This document shows positions 5,181-11,308 of a stretch of 11,308 nt of DNA, piece after piece. The first letter of the stretch is position 1; each line of letters starts with the position of its first letter. Made by a program: the position numbers and the translations under genes. Source of the stretch: an uncultured Ruminococcus sp. (GTDB taxonomy: Bacteria > Bacillota > Clostridia > Oscillospirales > CAG-272); the NCBI GenBank assembly GCA_902778205.1, contig CACYWX010000064.1, forward strand, positions 4,152 through 15,459, read 5' to 3'. The notes under the pieces were generated by a model that was not told where the DNA came from, searched no databases, and worked only from the letters and a program-made list of their open reading frames with translations.

Positions 5181-7019
5181 ATGGCTGAATTCCGCATCGT
5201 TCATCCGAAGCTCACCCTGACCGCCGATCCCGCGTCCTGCGTCTGCGCGGTGACTCTGCCCGGCGGAGATGTCTGGCGCATGGCGGAGAGACCCTTTGTC
5301 CGCTTCTCCGACGGCAGGACTGTTCCCTTCCCGGCTCCGGTATCGGAGGAGGCCTTCCAAAACGGCACCGCGGACGGCATCCGGGCGTTTTACGAGGGCT
5401 TTGAGGGCTCGGAGCTGAAGCTGGAGGCGTCGGTCCGCGTGGAGCGGGTCAACGGAGACGTGATCTTCGAGCTCCGCGCGGAGGGCGACCGTCCCGGGGA
5501 AATCGGATGCGTCTCCTTCCCGGCGCCCTTTGAGCCGGACGGGGACGGATACACGGTCCTCTCCCGGATGCAGGGCGCACTGATCCCCCACGGCTCCGGC
5601 CTGGTCTTTGAGGACCAGCAGATCCACGAGCGCTCCTCCTATCTACCCTTCTGGGGACAGGTCCGGGGAGGCACTCCATTCGCGCCGGGCACGTCCGGAT
5701 ACGCCGCCGTGTACGACACGCCCTTCGACGCCCTCTACACCCTCCGGGACGACCGGCTCTCCCCTCTGTGGCGGACCTCCCTCGGGGAAATGCGGTATGC
5801 CCGCCGGATGCTGTACCGGTTTTGCGAGCCCTGCGACTACAGCGGGATCGCCGCCTGCTACCGGGCCTACGTGAAGGAGCGCGGACGGCTGGTGACCCTG
5901 CGGGAAAAGGCCGCCCGGAATCCCAATGTGGAGCGGCTGTTCGGCTGTCCCGTGATCCACGCCGGCATCGCGGTTCACATCTCTCCGGAGAGCAACTACT
6001 ACGACCGGGAGCATCCGGAGAACAACGACTACTACACCTCCTTCGACACCCAGGCCGAACGGCTCAGAGAGCTGAAGAAGAAGGGGCTGGACAAGGCGTA
6101 CACCCACTTCGACGGCTGGGGACGCCACGGCTACGACAACCTCCATCCCTCTCCCTTCCCGCCCCATGAAGCGGCCGGCGGCACGGAGGGCATGAAGCGT
6201 CTGGCCGAAGCCTGCCGGGAGTGCGGATACATCTTCGGCATCCACGATCAGTACCGGGATTACTACTATGACGGCCCCGACTTCTCCCCCGACGAGGCGA
6301 TTACATACTTCGACGGCTCCCATCCCTACTGCTCCGTCTGGTACGGCGGATCCCATTCCTTCCTCTGCTCCGCAAGGGCTGTGGACTACGTGCGGCGCAA
6401 CTACGCGGAGTTTGAGCGGCTGGGCATTCCGGTGGAGGCCTCCTATCTGGACGTGTTCTCCGTTGTGGAGATGGACGAGTGCTTCTCGAAGGAGCATCCC
6501 GCCACGAGGGAGCAGTGTGCCGAAAACCGCCGGCACTGTCTCGACATCCTGACGGACCGGGGCATCATTCCCTCCTCCGAGGAGATTCTGGACTGCATCC
6601 TCCCCTCCCAGGTCCTCTGCCATCACGCGCCGTTCTTCACGACGAGCCTCGGCTCCTCCGACGCGGATCCCGTGGGCATTCCGATCCCGCTTCTGAACCT
6701 GGTGTACCACGACTGCGCGGTGATCCCGTGGATCGGGCTTCCCGGCGAGCACGGCGGATGGGGCATCCCGGGGAAGGATTCCGCCTATCTCCACGCCATC
6801 CTCAACGGCGATCCGGTCTACTGCCCCATCACCGCCACAGAGGAGCAGATCGAAGCCGTGAAAGCCGCCTGCGCGTCCTCGGAGCGTCTGACCCACGCCG
6901 CCATGGTGAAGCATGAATTCGTGGACGGCAGTCTGCGCCGCCAAAGAACGACCTTCTCCGACGGCACGGTGATCGAGGCCGACTTCGACGCCGACACCTT
7001 CGAGATTCACCAGCCGTAA
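5181..7019 (+). CDS. putative cytoplasmic glycoside hydrolase, GH101/GH129-like (DUF5696-like)
   Basis: A 612-residue protein with a beta-rich N-terminal part (about 1-230) and a probable TIM barrel (about 250-560). Barrel signatures include THFDGWGRHGYDNLHP (308-323), GIHDQYRDYYYDGPDF (353-368), the candidate nucleophile D424 in ASYLDVFSVVE and the candidate acid/base E467 in PSSEEI. The 43-residue spacing equals that of the D435/E478 pair I recall for GH129 alpha-N-acetylgalactosaminidase, so a retaining alpha-glycosidase is plausible; this recollection is unverified. A short beta tail ends the protein. There is no signal peptide, and many cysteines fit a cytosolic location. GGAGG at 5170-5174 lies 6 nt before the ATG. 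A GH43-type gene follows after 11 nt, its ribosome site touching this stop, so the two are co-translated. No clear promoter is seen upstream. Substrate unknown. Confidence 0.65.
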   Translation: MAEFRIVHPKLTLTADPASCVCAVTLPGGDVWRMAERPFVRFSDGRTVPFPAPVSEEAFQNGTADGIRAFYEGFEGSELKLEASVRVERVNGDVIFELRAEGDRPGEIGCVSFPAPFEPDGDGYTVLSRMQGALIPHGSGLVFEDQQIHERSSYLPFWGQVRGGTPFAPGTSGYAAVYDTPFDALYTLRDDRLSPLWRTSLGEMRYARRMLYRFCEPCDYSGIAACYRAYVKERGRLVTLREKAARNPNVERLFGCPVIHAGIAVHISPESNYYDREHPENNDYYTSFDTQAERLRELKKKGLDKAYTHFDGWGRHGYDNLHPSPFPPHEAAGGTEGMKRLAEACRECGYIFGIHDQYRDYYYDGPDFSPDEAITYFDGSHPYCSVWYGGSHSFLCSARAVDYVRRNYAEFERLGIPVEASYLDVFSVVEMDECFSKEHPATREQCAENRRHCLDILTDRGIIPSSEEILDCILPSQVLCHHAPFFTTSLGSSDADPVGIPIPLLNLVYHDCAVIPWIGLPGEHGGWGIPGKDSAYLHAILNGDPVYCPITATEEQIEAVKAACASSERLTHAAMVKHEFVDGSLRRQRTTFSDGTVIEADFDADTFEIHQP

Positions 7020-7030
7020 AGGAGGCCGCC

Positions 7031-7942
7031 ATGTTCTATTCACCGGACGGATTCGCCAAGGATCCCGCCGTGGTCCGCTTCAAAGGGAGATATTATCTCT
7101 ATCACTCCGCCTACGTCCCGGGGGAGAAGCCTCTGCGCATCGCCATGGCCGTGTCGGACGACATGGAGAACTGGACGCCCGCCGGATACCTGCCCCTGGA
7201 CACGGACTGCGAGAAAAACGGAAACGGAGCCCCCGCCGCCATCGTGCTGGACGGGAAGGTGCATCTGTTCTACCAGACCTACGGCAACTGGGAGCGCGAC
7301 GCCATCTGCCATGCGGTGTCGGAGGACGGACTCCGCTTCGTGAAGGATCCCTCCAATCCGATCTTCCGCCCCACGGGCACCGCCGATCCACACGCGCCGG
7401 AGGAGGAGCGGGGCTGGTGCGCGGGCCGTGCCATCGACGCGGACGTGGCGGTGTTCGGGGACCGTCTGTTCCTGTACTTCGCCACCCGGGACCACGCCAT
7501 GGAGCGTCAGATGGTGGGCGCGGCGTCCGCTCCCCTGTCCTCCGGCTTCCACCGGGGAGATTTCCGGGAGGAGAAACAGGGACCCGTTCTCGAACCGACC
7601 CTGCCCTGGGAACAGTCCTGCATCGAAGCGCCCGCCGCTCTGTTTAAGGGAGGCCGTGTCTGGATGTTCTACGGCGGCGCGTACAACTGCAGGCCCCAGC
7701 AGATCGGGCTGGCGGTATCGGAAGACGGCGTCTCCTTCCGGCGCGTGTCGGAGGAGCCCTATATGAAAAGCGGCGCACCGGGCAGCTGGAACGCCTCCGA
7801 AAGCGGCCATCCCTACGTCTTTGAGGACGACGACGGCAGAATCCACCTCTTCTATCAGGGCTCCCCGGACGGCGGCAAAACCTGGATCCTGTCCAGGGCT
7901 GAACTGGCCTTCACCGGAGACGGCTTCCGGATCGTGTCCTGA
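7031..7942 (+). CDS. GH43-type five-bladed beta-propeller glycosidase
   Basis: A 303-residue single-domain protein with the GH43 (clan GH-F) layout: a general-base Asp at the first blade, D11 in AKDPAVVRFKGRYYLY; the pKa-modulating Asp, D136 in RAIDADVAVF; the general-acid Glu, E199 in SCIEAPAALF; and a late His, H260 in SGHPYVF, that commonly sits near the active centre. Repeated blade motifs such as GKVHLFYQTYG, GRVWMFYGGA and GRIHLFYQG support the propeller. Members cleave arabinosides, xylosides or related sugars by inversion; the specificity here is open. No signal peptide is visible, so it should act on imported oligosaccharides. AAAGGAGG (7017-7024), overlapping the stop of the upstream glycosidase, lies 6 nt from the ATG, indicating an operon. 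A strong terminator follows 28 nt after the stop. GH32, GH62 or GH130 are less likely alternatives. Confidence 0.85.
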   Translation: MFYSPDGFAKDPAVVRFKGRYYLYHSAYVPGEKPLRIAMAVSDDMENWTPAGYLPLDTDCEKNGNGAPAAIVLDGKVHLFYQTYGNWERDAICHAVSEDGLRFVKDPSNPIFRPTGTADPHAPEEERGWCAGRAIDADVAVFGDRLFLYFATRDHAMERQMVGAASAPLSSGFHRGDFREEKQGPVLEPTLPWEQSCIEAPAALFKGGRVWMFYGGAYNCRPQQIGLAVSEDGVSFRRVSEEPYMKSGAPGSWNASESGHPYVFEDDDGRIHLFYQGSPDGGKTWILSRAELAFTGDGFRIVS

Positions 7943-7970
7943 GCGCATTCCGATTCAAAATCCCTTTCAA

Positions 7971-8010
7971 CCGCGCAGTGCTCCCTCTCCCGGGGACTGC
8001 GCGGCTTTTT
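7971..8010 (+). terminator. intrinsic terminator after the glycosidase pair
   Basis: Arms CCGCGCAGT (7971-7979) and ACTGCGCGG (7996-8004) form a perfect 9-bp stem, followed by C and five T (8006-8010). It separates the glycosidase operon from the next promoter. Confidence 0.9.
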
Positions 8011-8047
8011 CATCTCCCCGGATTTGTCCGGCCCTTCCGTTTTTCTC

Positions 8048-8076
8048 TTGCATTTTGCTCCGCTCTGTAGTATAAT
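8048..8076 (+). promoter_or_regulatory. sigma-A promoter of the TraX operon
   Basis: TTGCAT (8048-8053), 17-bp spacer, and a perfect TATAAT (8071-8076). Transcription would start near 8083, about 16 nt before the ATG at 8099. It follows the preceding terminator directly and should drive all four downstream genes. Confidence 0.88.
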
Positions 8077-8098
8077 AAAACAAAAAAGGCTCGCTTTC

Positions 8099-8830
8099 AT
8101 GACCTCCTTCGTTCTGAAGCTGATCGCCGCCGTCTCCATGCTGTGCGACCACGCGGGACTGATCCTCTTTCCCTCCGTGCCGGTCCTCAGACTGATCGGG
8201 CGGCTGGCCTTCCCCATCTACGCCTTCTGCATCGCCGAGGGCTTCCGTTACACACGGAACCGTCTGCGCTATTTTCTGCGGGTGTTCGTTCTGGGCGCTC
8301 TCTGCCAGATCGTCTACTTCATCGCGGAGGACGACGTCTATCTGGGCATCCTCATCACCTTCAGCTTCTCCATCGTTCTCATGGCCCTGACCGACTGCGT
8401 GAAGCGGGCGTTCCGAGGGGAGAGGAGTCCTCTGGCGGCTCTTTGGGAAAGGCTGACGGGCAAACCCCTGTCAAACTCCGCGGACCGGATCCTGTCCCTG
8501 TCGCTGAGCGCGGCGGCGGTCCTCCTGCTTCTGCTGCTCACCTCCCGGATCACCGTGGACTATGGCTTTTTCGGGATCCTGCTCCCGGTGTGCGCCAATC
8601 TCTTCGAGGACCGGTGGATGCGCCTTGTGTCCTTCGCCTGCTGTCTGGCGGCGGTGGCCTTCTCCTACGGCTCCTCCTTCCCGGTCCAGTACTGGTCCCT
8701 TCTCGCGCTCCCGCTTCTGGCTCTCTACAACGGACAGCCCGGCCGGGTGCGGATGAAGTATTTCTTCTACATCTTTTATCCTGCGCACATGGCGGTCCTC
8801 TACGGCATCTCCATGCTGGTGCACCGCTGA
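8099..8830 (+). CDS. TraX-family integral membrane protein
   Basis: A 243-residue, strongly hydrophobic protein with about seven to nine membrane segments (near 7-24, 30-48, 58-76, 82-98, 131-148, 156-172, 175-190, 197-212, 220-240). The N-terminal LKLIAAVSMLCDHAG with D17-H18 and the C-terminal KYFFYIFYPAHMAVLY are hallmarks of the TraX family. F-plasmid TraX is needed for N-acetylation of pilin; chromosomal Firmicute homologues have no established role, and no pilin is nearby. A hydrophilic loop covers about 100-128. The frame is open further upstream to an ATG at 8024, but the TATAAT at 8071-8076 lies downstream of it, so 8099 is the start. The ribosome site is weak (AAAAAAGG, 8082-8089). 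The next gene starts 3 nt after this stop, indicating coupled translation. Confidence 0.88.
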   Translation: MTSFVLKLIAAVSMLCDHAGLILFPSVPVLRLIGRLAFPIYAFCIAEGFRYTRNRLRYFLRVFVLGALCQIVYFIAEDDVYLGILITFSFSIVLMALTDCVKRAFRGERSPLAALWERLTGKPLSNSADRILSLSLSAAAVLLLLLLTSRITVDYGFFGILLPVCANLFEDRWMRLVSFACCLAAVAFSYGSSFPVQYWSLLALPLLALYNGQPGRVRMKYFFYIFYPAHMAVLYGISMLVHR

Positions 8831-8833
8831 ATC

Positions 8834-9499
8834 ATGACCGATTATCTGTTCTTCGACCTGGACGGCACCCTGACCGATCCCTTCCGGGGGATCTCGAACT
8901 CCATCCTCCACGCCCTGGACCGCATGGGACGGGAGAAGCCGGAGAGAGCGTTTCTCCGCCGCTTCATCGGTCCGCCCCTGGTTCCCGCCTTCCGGGAATT
9001 TCTCGGAATGACCGCGGAGGAGGCGGGGGAGGCCCTCGGATACTACCGGGAGTATTTCTCCGTCACGGGCCTCTTTGAGAACGAGGTCTATCCCGGCATC
9101 CCGGAGGCGCTCCGTGCCCTGCGGGAGTCCGGCTTCGTCCCGTGCGTCGCCACCTCCAAGCCGGAGCCCTTCGCCCGCCGGATCCTGGAGCATTTCTCCC
9201 TGGCGGAGTACTTCGCCGAAATCTGCGGCGCGACCCTGGACGGTATCCGCGTTACCAAGGCCCAGGTCCTCGGGGAGCTTCTGGACCGGCTTCACCCGGA
9301 GGAGGGATCCCGGTTCACCATGAACGGGGACCGTCTCCACGACGAGGAGGGCGCGCAGGAGGTGGGGATCGAAACGGTCGGCGTCCTCTGGGGCTACGGA
9401 TCCCGGGAGGAGCTGACCGAAGCCGGGTGCGTCCTGCTGGCGGAGCGTCCGGAGGAGCTTCCCGGACTTCTCGACATCCGCCGGACATCGGGCCGCTGA
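8834..9499 (+). CDS. HAD-family phosphatase (phosphoglycolate phosphatase-like)
   Basis: A 221-residue HAD hydrolase, subfamily I with an alpha-helical cap. Motif I is D8-L-D10-G-T-L-T (nucleophile D8, acid/base D10), motif II is T107/S108 in VATSKPE, the motif III lysine is K142 in RVTKAQ, and motif IV is GDRLHDEEGA with D166 and D170 for Mg. The closing TVGVLWGYGS is typical of the phosphoglycolate phosphatase/Gph-like group, as is the cap start DPFRGISNSI. An exact substrate (2-phosphoglycolate, a nucleotide or a sugar phosphate) cannot be read from sequence. The usual hydrophobic residue just before GDR is N164 here, a small deviation. The ATG lies 3 nt after the TraX stop with no separate strong ribosome site, so it is probably translated by coupling. 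Confidence 0.9.
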   Translation: MTDYLFFDLDGTLTDPFRGISNSILHALDRMGREKPERAFLRRFIGPPLVPAFREFLGMTAEEAGEALGYYREYFSVTGLFENEVYPGIPEALRALRESGFVPCVATSKPEPFARRILEHFSLAEYFAEICGATLDGIRVTKAQVLGELLDRLHPEEGSRFTMNGDRLHDEEGAQEVGIETVGVLWGYGSREELTEAGCVLLAERPEELPGLLDIRRTSGR

Positions 9500-9530
9500 A
9501 TCATTCATCTCACAGACAGGAGGCTTCCCC

Positions 9531-10091
9531 ATGAAAAAGCGTATCGCCAAACGGATCGCCGCGCTGACCGCCGCACTGCTGCTGCTTCCATCCGTCGCCT
9601 CCTGCCGCCCCGAGGCGGATTCGGTGGCGGAGGACGCGGGCGTTTCCCGTCTGGTCACCACGGAATATCCCTGGACCACCGCCCTGACGCCCCACGTCAT
9701 CGGCTCCTACGCCCCGGAGATCAGCGTGGTCACCTCCCGGGAGTCCCTGATCGACTACGTGTCCGTCTGGGAAAAATGCTACGACTTCGTGGACGACAGC
9801 GTCACCTCCACCTTCTACGACGTGGTGACGGGCTACGACGAGGAATTCTTTCAGACCCAGGCCCTGGTGATCTGCGTCATCACCACGGACTCGCCCGCCA
9901 ACCGCTACGTGTCCGAGGGCATCGGCCGGAGCGGCGAGGGCTACGACATCCGCATCCGCTATACCGCCCCGGCGTCGTCCGCCCGGGAGGAGACCGTCTG
10001 GCACATCTTTCTCGAGGTCCCGGACGGGAGCCCCTTCGTGCGGGATCCGTCGGTGCTGAGCCTGCGGCTTGTGGAAAACAAAAACTATTGA
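9531..10091 (+). CDS. putative lipoprotein of unknown function
   Basis: A 186-residue protein starting with a lipoprotein signal: basic MKKRIAKR, a hydrophobic stretch, and a lipobox SVASC with acceptor C25. After processing it would be anchored to the outer face of the membrane. The mature part (about 40-180) looks like one small mostly beta domain; the segment YDEEFFQTQALVICVIT through WHIFLEVPDG (about 103-165) faintly recalls PrcB-type C-terminal domains, but I do not claim it. CAGGAGG at 9517-9523 fixes the start, 31 nt after the HAD gene; the next gene follows after 15 nt. It is therefore the third gene of the 8083-10640 transcript. Its role is unknown; tethering an envelope complex with the TraX protein is only a guess. 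Confidence 0.8.
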   Translation: MKKRIAKRIAALTAALLLLPSVASCRPEADSVAEDAGVSRLVTTEYPWTTALTPHVIGSYAPEISVVTSRESLIDYVSVWEKCYDFVDDSVTSTFYDVVTGYDEEFFQTQALVICVITTDSPANRYVSEGIGRSGEGYDIRIRYTAPASSAREETVWHIFLEVPDGSPFVRDPSVLSLRLVENKNY

Positions 10092-10106
10092 GCGGAGGAC
10101 ACCGGT

Positions 10107-10577
10107 ATGGAAAAGCATGACAACCTCGACAGCCTGACGGAGGAGTTCCGGAAGCGGTATGACGGCATGGCACAGCTCTGCGCGGACGCGGAACGGGCCG
10201 GCCGCTGGAACACGGAGGAGGACGGCTCCATGGAGGGATACGCCTTCGCCGCCCTGTCCGGGGCCATCCTCTCCCTCATCGTGTCGGACGGCAACGTGGG
10301 CGAGCGGGAGACGGACTATCTGAACCGCACCTTCGGCTTCGATTACACGGTGGACGACCTCTTGTCCCTGTACCGGTTCTCCGCCCGGGATCTGCGGGAA
10401 AACGCCGTCTCCAACGTGGGGGACGCCGTCCGTACCCTCCGCGCGTCGGACGAGAAAGCCGCCGAAGCCTTCCGCGCCCTCTTGACCCTGGCCTGCCGCA
10501 TTATCGCCGAAAGCGACGACGGCCTTCTTGAAGAGGAATCGGACCTCATCCGTCAGCTCACGGGCGCGGCGGAGTAA
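10107..10577 (+). CDS. TerB-like helical protein
   Basis: A 156-residue, acidic, all-helical soluble protein without signal peptide. Two matching helix-loop-helix motifs are seen: ILSLIVSDGNVGERETDYL (near 54-72, with D61 and E66) and CRIIAESDDGLLEEESDLI (near 130-148, with D137, D138 and E142-E144). This paired D-G...E pattern is typical of TerB-like domains (tellurite resistance TerB, DjlA N-terminal), whose acidic residues bind metal. The TerB label concerns the fold and does not imply tellurite resistance. Residues 1-45 form an amphipathic, possibly coiled extension. GCGGAGG at 10092-10098 begins right after the lipoprotein stop, so it belongs to the same operon. It ends with tandem TAA codons and a strong terminator. 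A metal-sensing or adaptor role near the membrane is possible but unproven. Confidence 0.65.
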   Translation: MEKHDNLDSLTEEFRKRYDGMAQLCADAERAGRWNTEEDGSMEGYAFAALSGAILSLIVSDGNVGERETDYLNRTFGFDYTVDDLLSLYRFSARDLRENAVSNVGDAVRTLRASDEKAAEAFRALLTLACRIIAESDDGLLEEESDLIRQLTGAAE

Positions 10578-10597
10578 TAAGCCCATACAACAGAATT

Positions 10598-10640
10598 CCC
10601 TCCGGGACGGACAGGACGCCGTCATCCGGAGGGAGTTTTT
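10598..10640 (+). terminator. intrinsic terminator of the TraX operon
   Basis: Arms CCCTCCGG (10598-10605) and CCGGAGGG (10626-10633) pair perfectly, extended outward by T10597-A10634 and inward by GACGG/CCGTC, followed by TTTTT (10636-10640) and CTTTT. The convergent peptidase gene ends at 10661; in its direction the stem is followed only by a weak T run, so any shared use is partial. Confidence 0.88.
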
Positions 10641-10660
10641 CTTTTGTTGATCTGTCTGCG

Positions 10661-11308
10661 TCAGGGTCTGAGCTCCGCCATGACCAGCATGGAGCTGGAA
10701 GGATCCAGGGGCGCGACGGAGACCGGCTGGCCGATGCTGTGGGCGTGGACGATCCAGAGCTGCCCGTCCGACTCGCCCAGATAGAGCATCACGTGGCCCT
10801 GCCGGTGAATGGCGACGGGATAGCGGCTGGAGGCAAACAGGGACAGCCGTTCGGATCCGGTGAGCCAGGAGATGTCCGTGACCGCGCCGCTCCAGGACCG
10901 CTGTTCCGTGGTATTGCGTGGGATCAGGATGCCGAAGGAGCGCATCACCGCGCACACGAAGCCGGAGCAGTCCACCCCGCCGTCCGCGCCTCCCCAGCCG
11001 TAGGGAGTGCCCAGCCAGCGGAAGGCCTGTTCGTAGAAGTTCTTCATGGTGTAAGGCAGACGTCCCCGCACCGCTTCGTCGGGTCCCAGGGATACGGCCG
11101 TTTCCGCGTACCGTCCGTCGGAGCCGCGCAGAGGAAGCACCGCTTCGAGCCCGCGCCCGGTTTTACCCAGATACGGGAGCCAGACGCCCATATCCAGCCG
11201 GACGCCGCCGGACCATACCACAGCCGCGGTCACCGTGACGCCCGTGCCGGGATCCCGGAGCGCGAACCGGTCGAAGGTGTCCCGGTCGCAGAAGGCGGCA
11301 GCCCAGAC
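10661..11308 (-). CDS. SH3/NlpC-P60 (C40) cell-wall peptidase, C-terminal part
   Basis: The frame is open to the window edge (at least 215 residues), so the start lies beyond 11308; the GTG at 11233 is internal, because coding sequence (VWAAAFCDRDTFDRFALRDP...) continues upstream. The N-terminal part of the fragment resembles an SH3-like domain (GVWLPYLGKTGRGLEAVLP). The NlpC/P60 domain follows: RWLGTPYGWGGADGGVDCSGF with nucleophile C114 (codon 10969-10967), H172 in RQGHVMLYLG, and the third polar residue probably in VHAHS (H188 or H190). These enzymes, such as YkfC-like gamma-D-glutamyl-L-diamino-acid endopeptidases, cut peptidoglycan stem peptides. A signal peptide cannot be judged because the N-terminus is missing. 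It converges on the TraX operon with 83 nt between stops. Confidence 0.92.
   Translation of the reverse strand, partial: VWAAAFCDRDTFDRFALRDPGTGVTVTAAVVWSGGVRLDMGVWLPYLGKTGRGLEAVLPLRGSDGRYAETAVSLGPDEAVRGRLPYTMKNFYEQAFRWLGTPYGWGGADGGVDCSGFVCAVMRSFGILIPRNTTEQRSWSGAVTDISWLTGSERLSLFASSRYPVAIHRQGHVMLYLGESDGQLWIVHAHSIGQPVSVAPLDPSSSMLVMAELRP

Noticed and set aside
4093..5220. Plus-strand ORF of 375 codons opposite the aldo/keto reductase
   Set aside because: It is antisense to a gene with an intact catalytic tetrad and two cysteine clusters, and it runs through that gene's promoter.
5643..7043. Minus-strand ORF of 466 codons opposite the glycosidase gene
   Set aside because: It is antisense to a gene with clear motifs. 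Its translation is rich in low-complexity Val/Gly/Arg, and it arises because GC-rich third codon positions suppress stops on the other strand.
8024..8098. Upstream ATG at 8024 as start of the TraX-family protein
   Set aside because: The TTGCAT-17-TATAAT promoter lies downstream of it at 8048-8076, and family homology starts at the 8099 methionine.
8143..9700. Long out-of-frame plus-strand (8143-9078) and minus-strand (8471-9700) ORFs over TraX and HAD
   Set aside because: Both overlap proteins with family hallmarks, and their translations are Pro/Arg/Gly-rich without domain signatures.
9510..10955. Minus-strand ORF of 481 codons spanning the lipoprotein, TerB-like gene and part of the peptidase gene
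   Set aside because: It crosses two terminator stems and three supported genes, has no recognisable domain and no ribosome site; it is a GC-driven shadow.
11231..11233. GTG as start of the NlpC/P60 protein
   Set aside because: The frame stays open with plausible coding sequence to the window edge, and the SH3-like domain would be cut; the gene is better called 5'-partial.
1..11308. CRISPR arrays, tRNA or rRNA genes
   Set aside because: No regularly spaced direct repeats and no tRNA or rRNA signature were seen on either strand by eye.

Overview
The window is a GC-rich stretch of bacterial chromosome. Strong AGGAGG-type ribosome binding sites, sigma-A-type promoters, intrinsic hairpin terminators, and gene families common in gut Clostridia (TraX-family membrane protein, aldo/keto reductase with ferredoxin tail, SH3/NlpC-P60 peptidase, GH43) suggest a high-GC Clostridia member, perhaps Oscillospirales or Christensenellales from a gut or rumen. 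This placement is inference; the window has no rRNA or other marker that fixes it.

Layout. (1) Positions 1-1814: lower glycolysis, with the 3' part of pgk and then a complete tpiA, each followed by a terminator-like hairpin. (2) 1851-3263: a cytosolic transglutaminase-like protein of unknown role. (3) 3264-3984: a 720-base stretch without a credible gene. Most of it is one element of about 655 bp whose two ends are imperfect inverted copies of about 150 bp, enclosing a lower-GC core full of local stems. It is either a MITE-like mobile element, a large structured RNA, or both. (4) 3985-5031, minus strand: an aldo/keto reductase fused to a two-cluster ferredoxin tail. It has a clear promoter overlapped by nested inverted repeats, and a terminator abutting the element. 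(5) 5181-7942, divergent from (4): two cytoplasmic glycan-active genes, a GH101/GH129-like (DUF5696-like) putative glycosidase and a GH43-type beta-propeller glycosidase, ending at a strong terminator. (6) 8099-10577: a compact four-gene operon with a near-consensus promoter and its own terminator, encoding a TraX-family membrane protein, a HAD phosphatase, a lipoprotein and a TerB-like helical protein. (7) 10661-11308, minus strand: the C-terminal part of an SH3/NlpC-P60 cell-wall peptidase, cut by the window edge.

Genes that plausibly work together: pgk and tpiA in glycolysis; the two glycosidases on an imported oligosaccharide, possibly with the divergent reductase; and the TraX-HAD-lipoprotein-TerB set, which mixes membrane, cytosolic and envelope proteins and has no assignable pathway. 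The strongest candidate for something undescribed is the 3270-3924 inverted-arm element.
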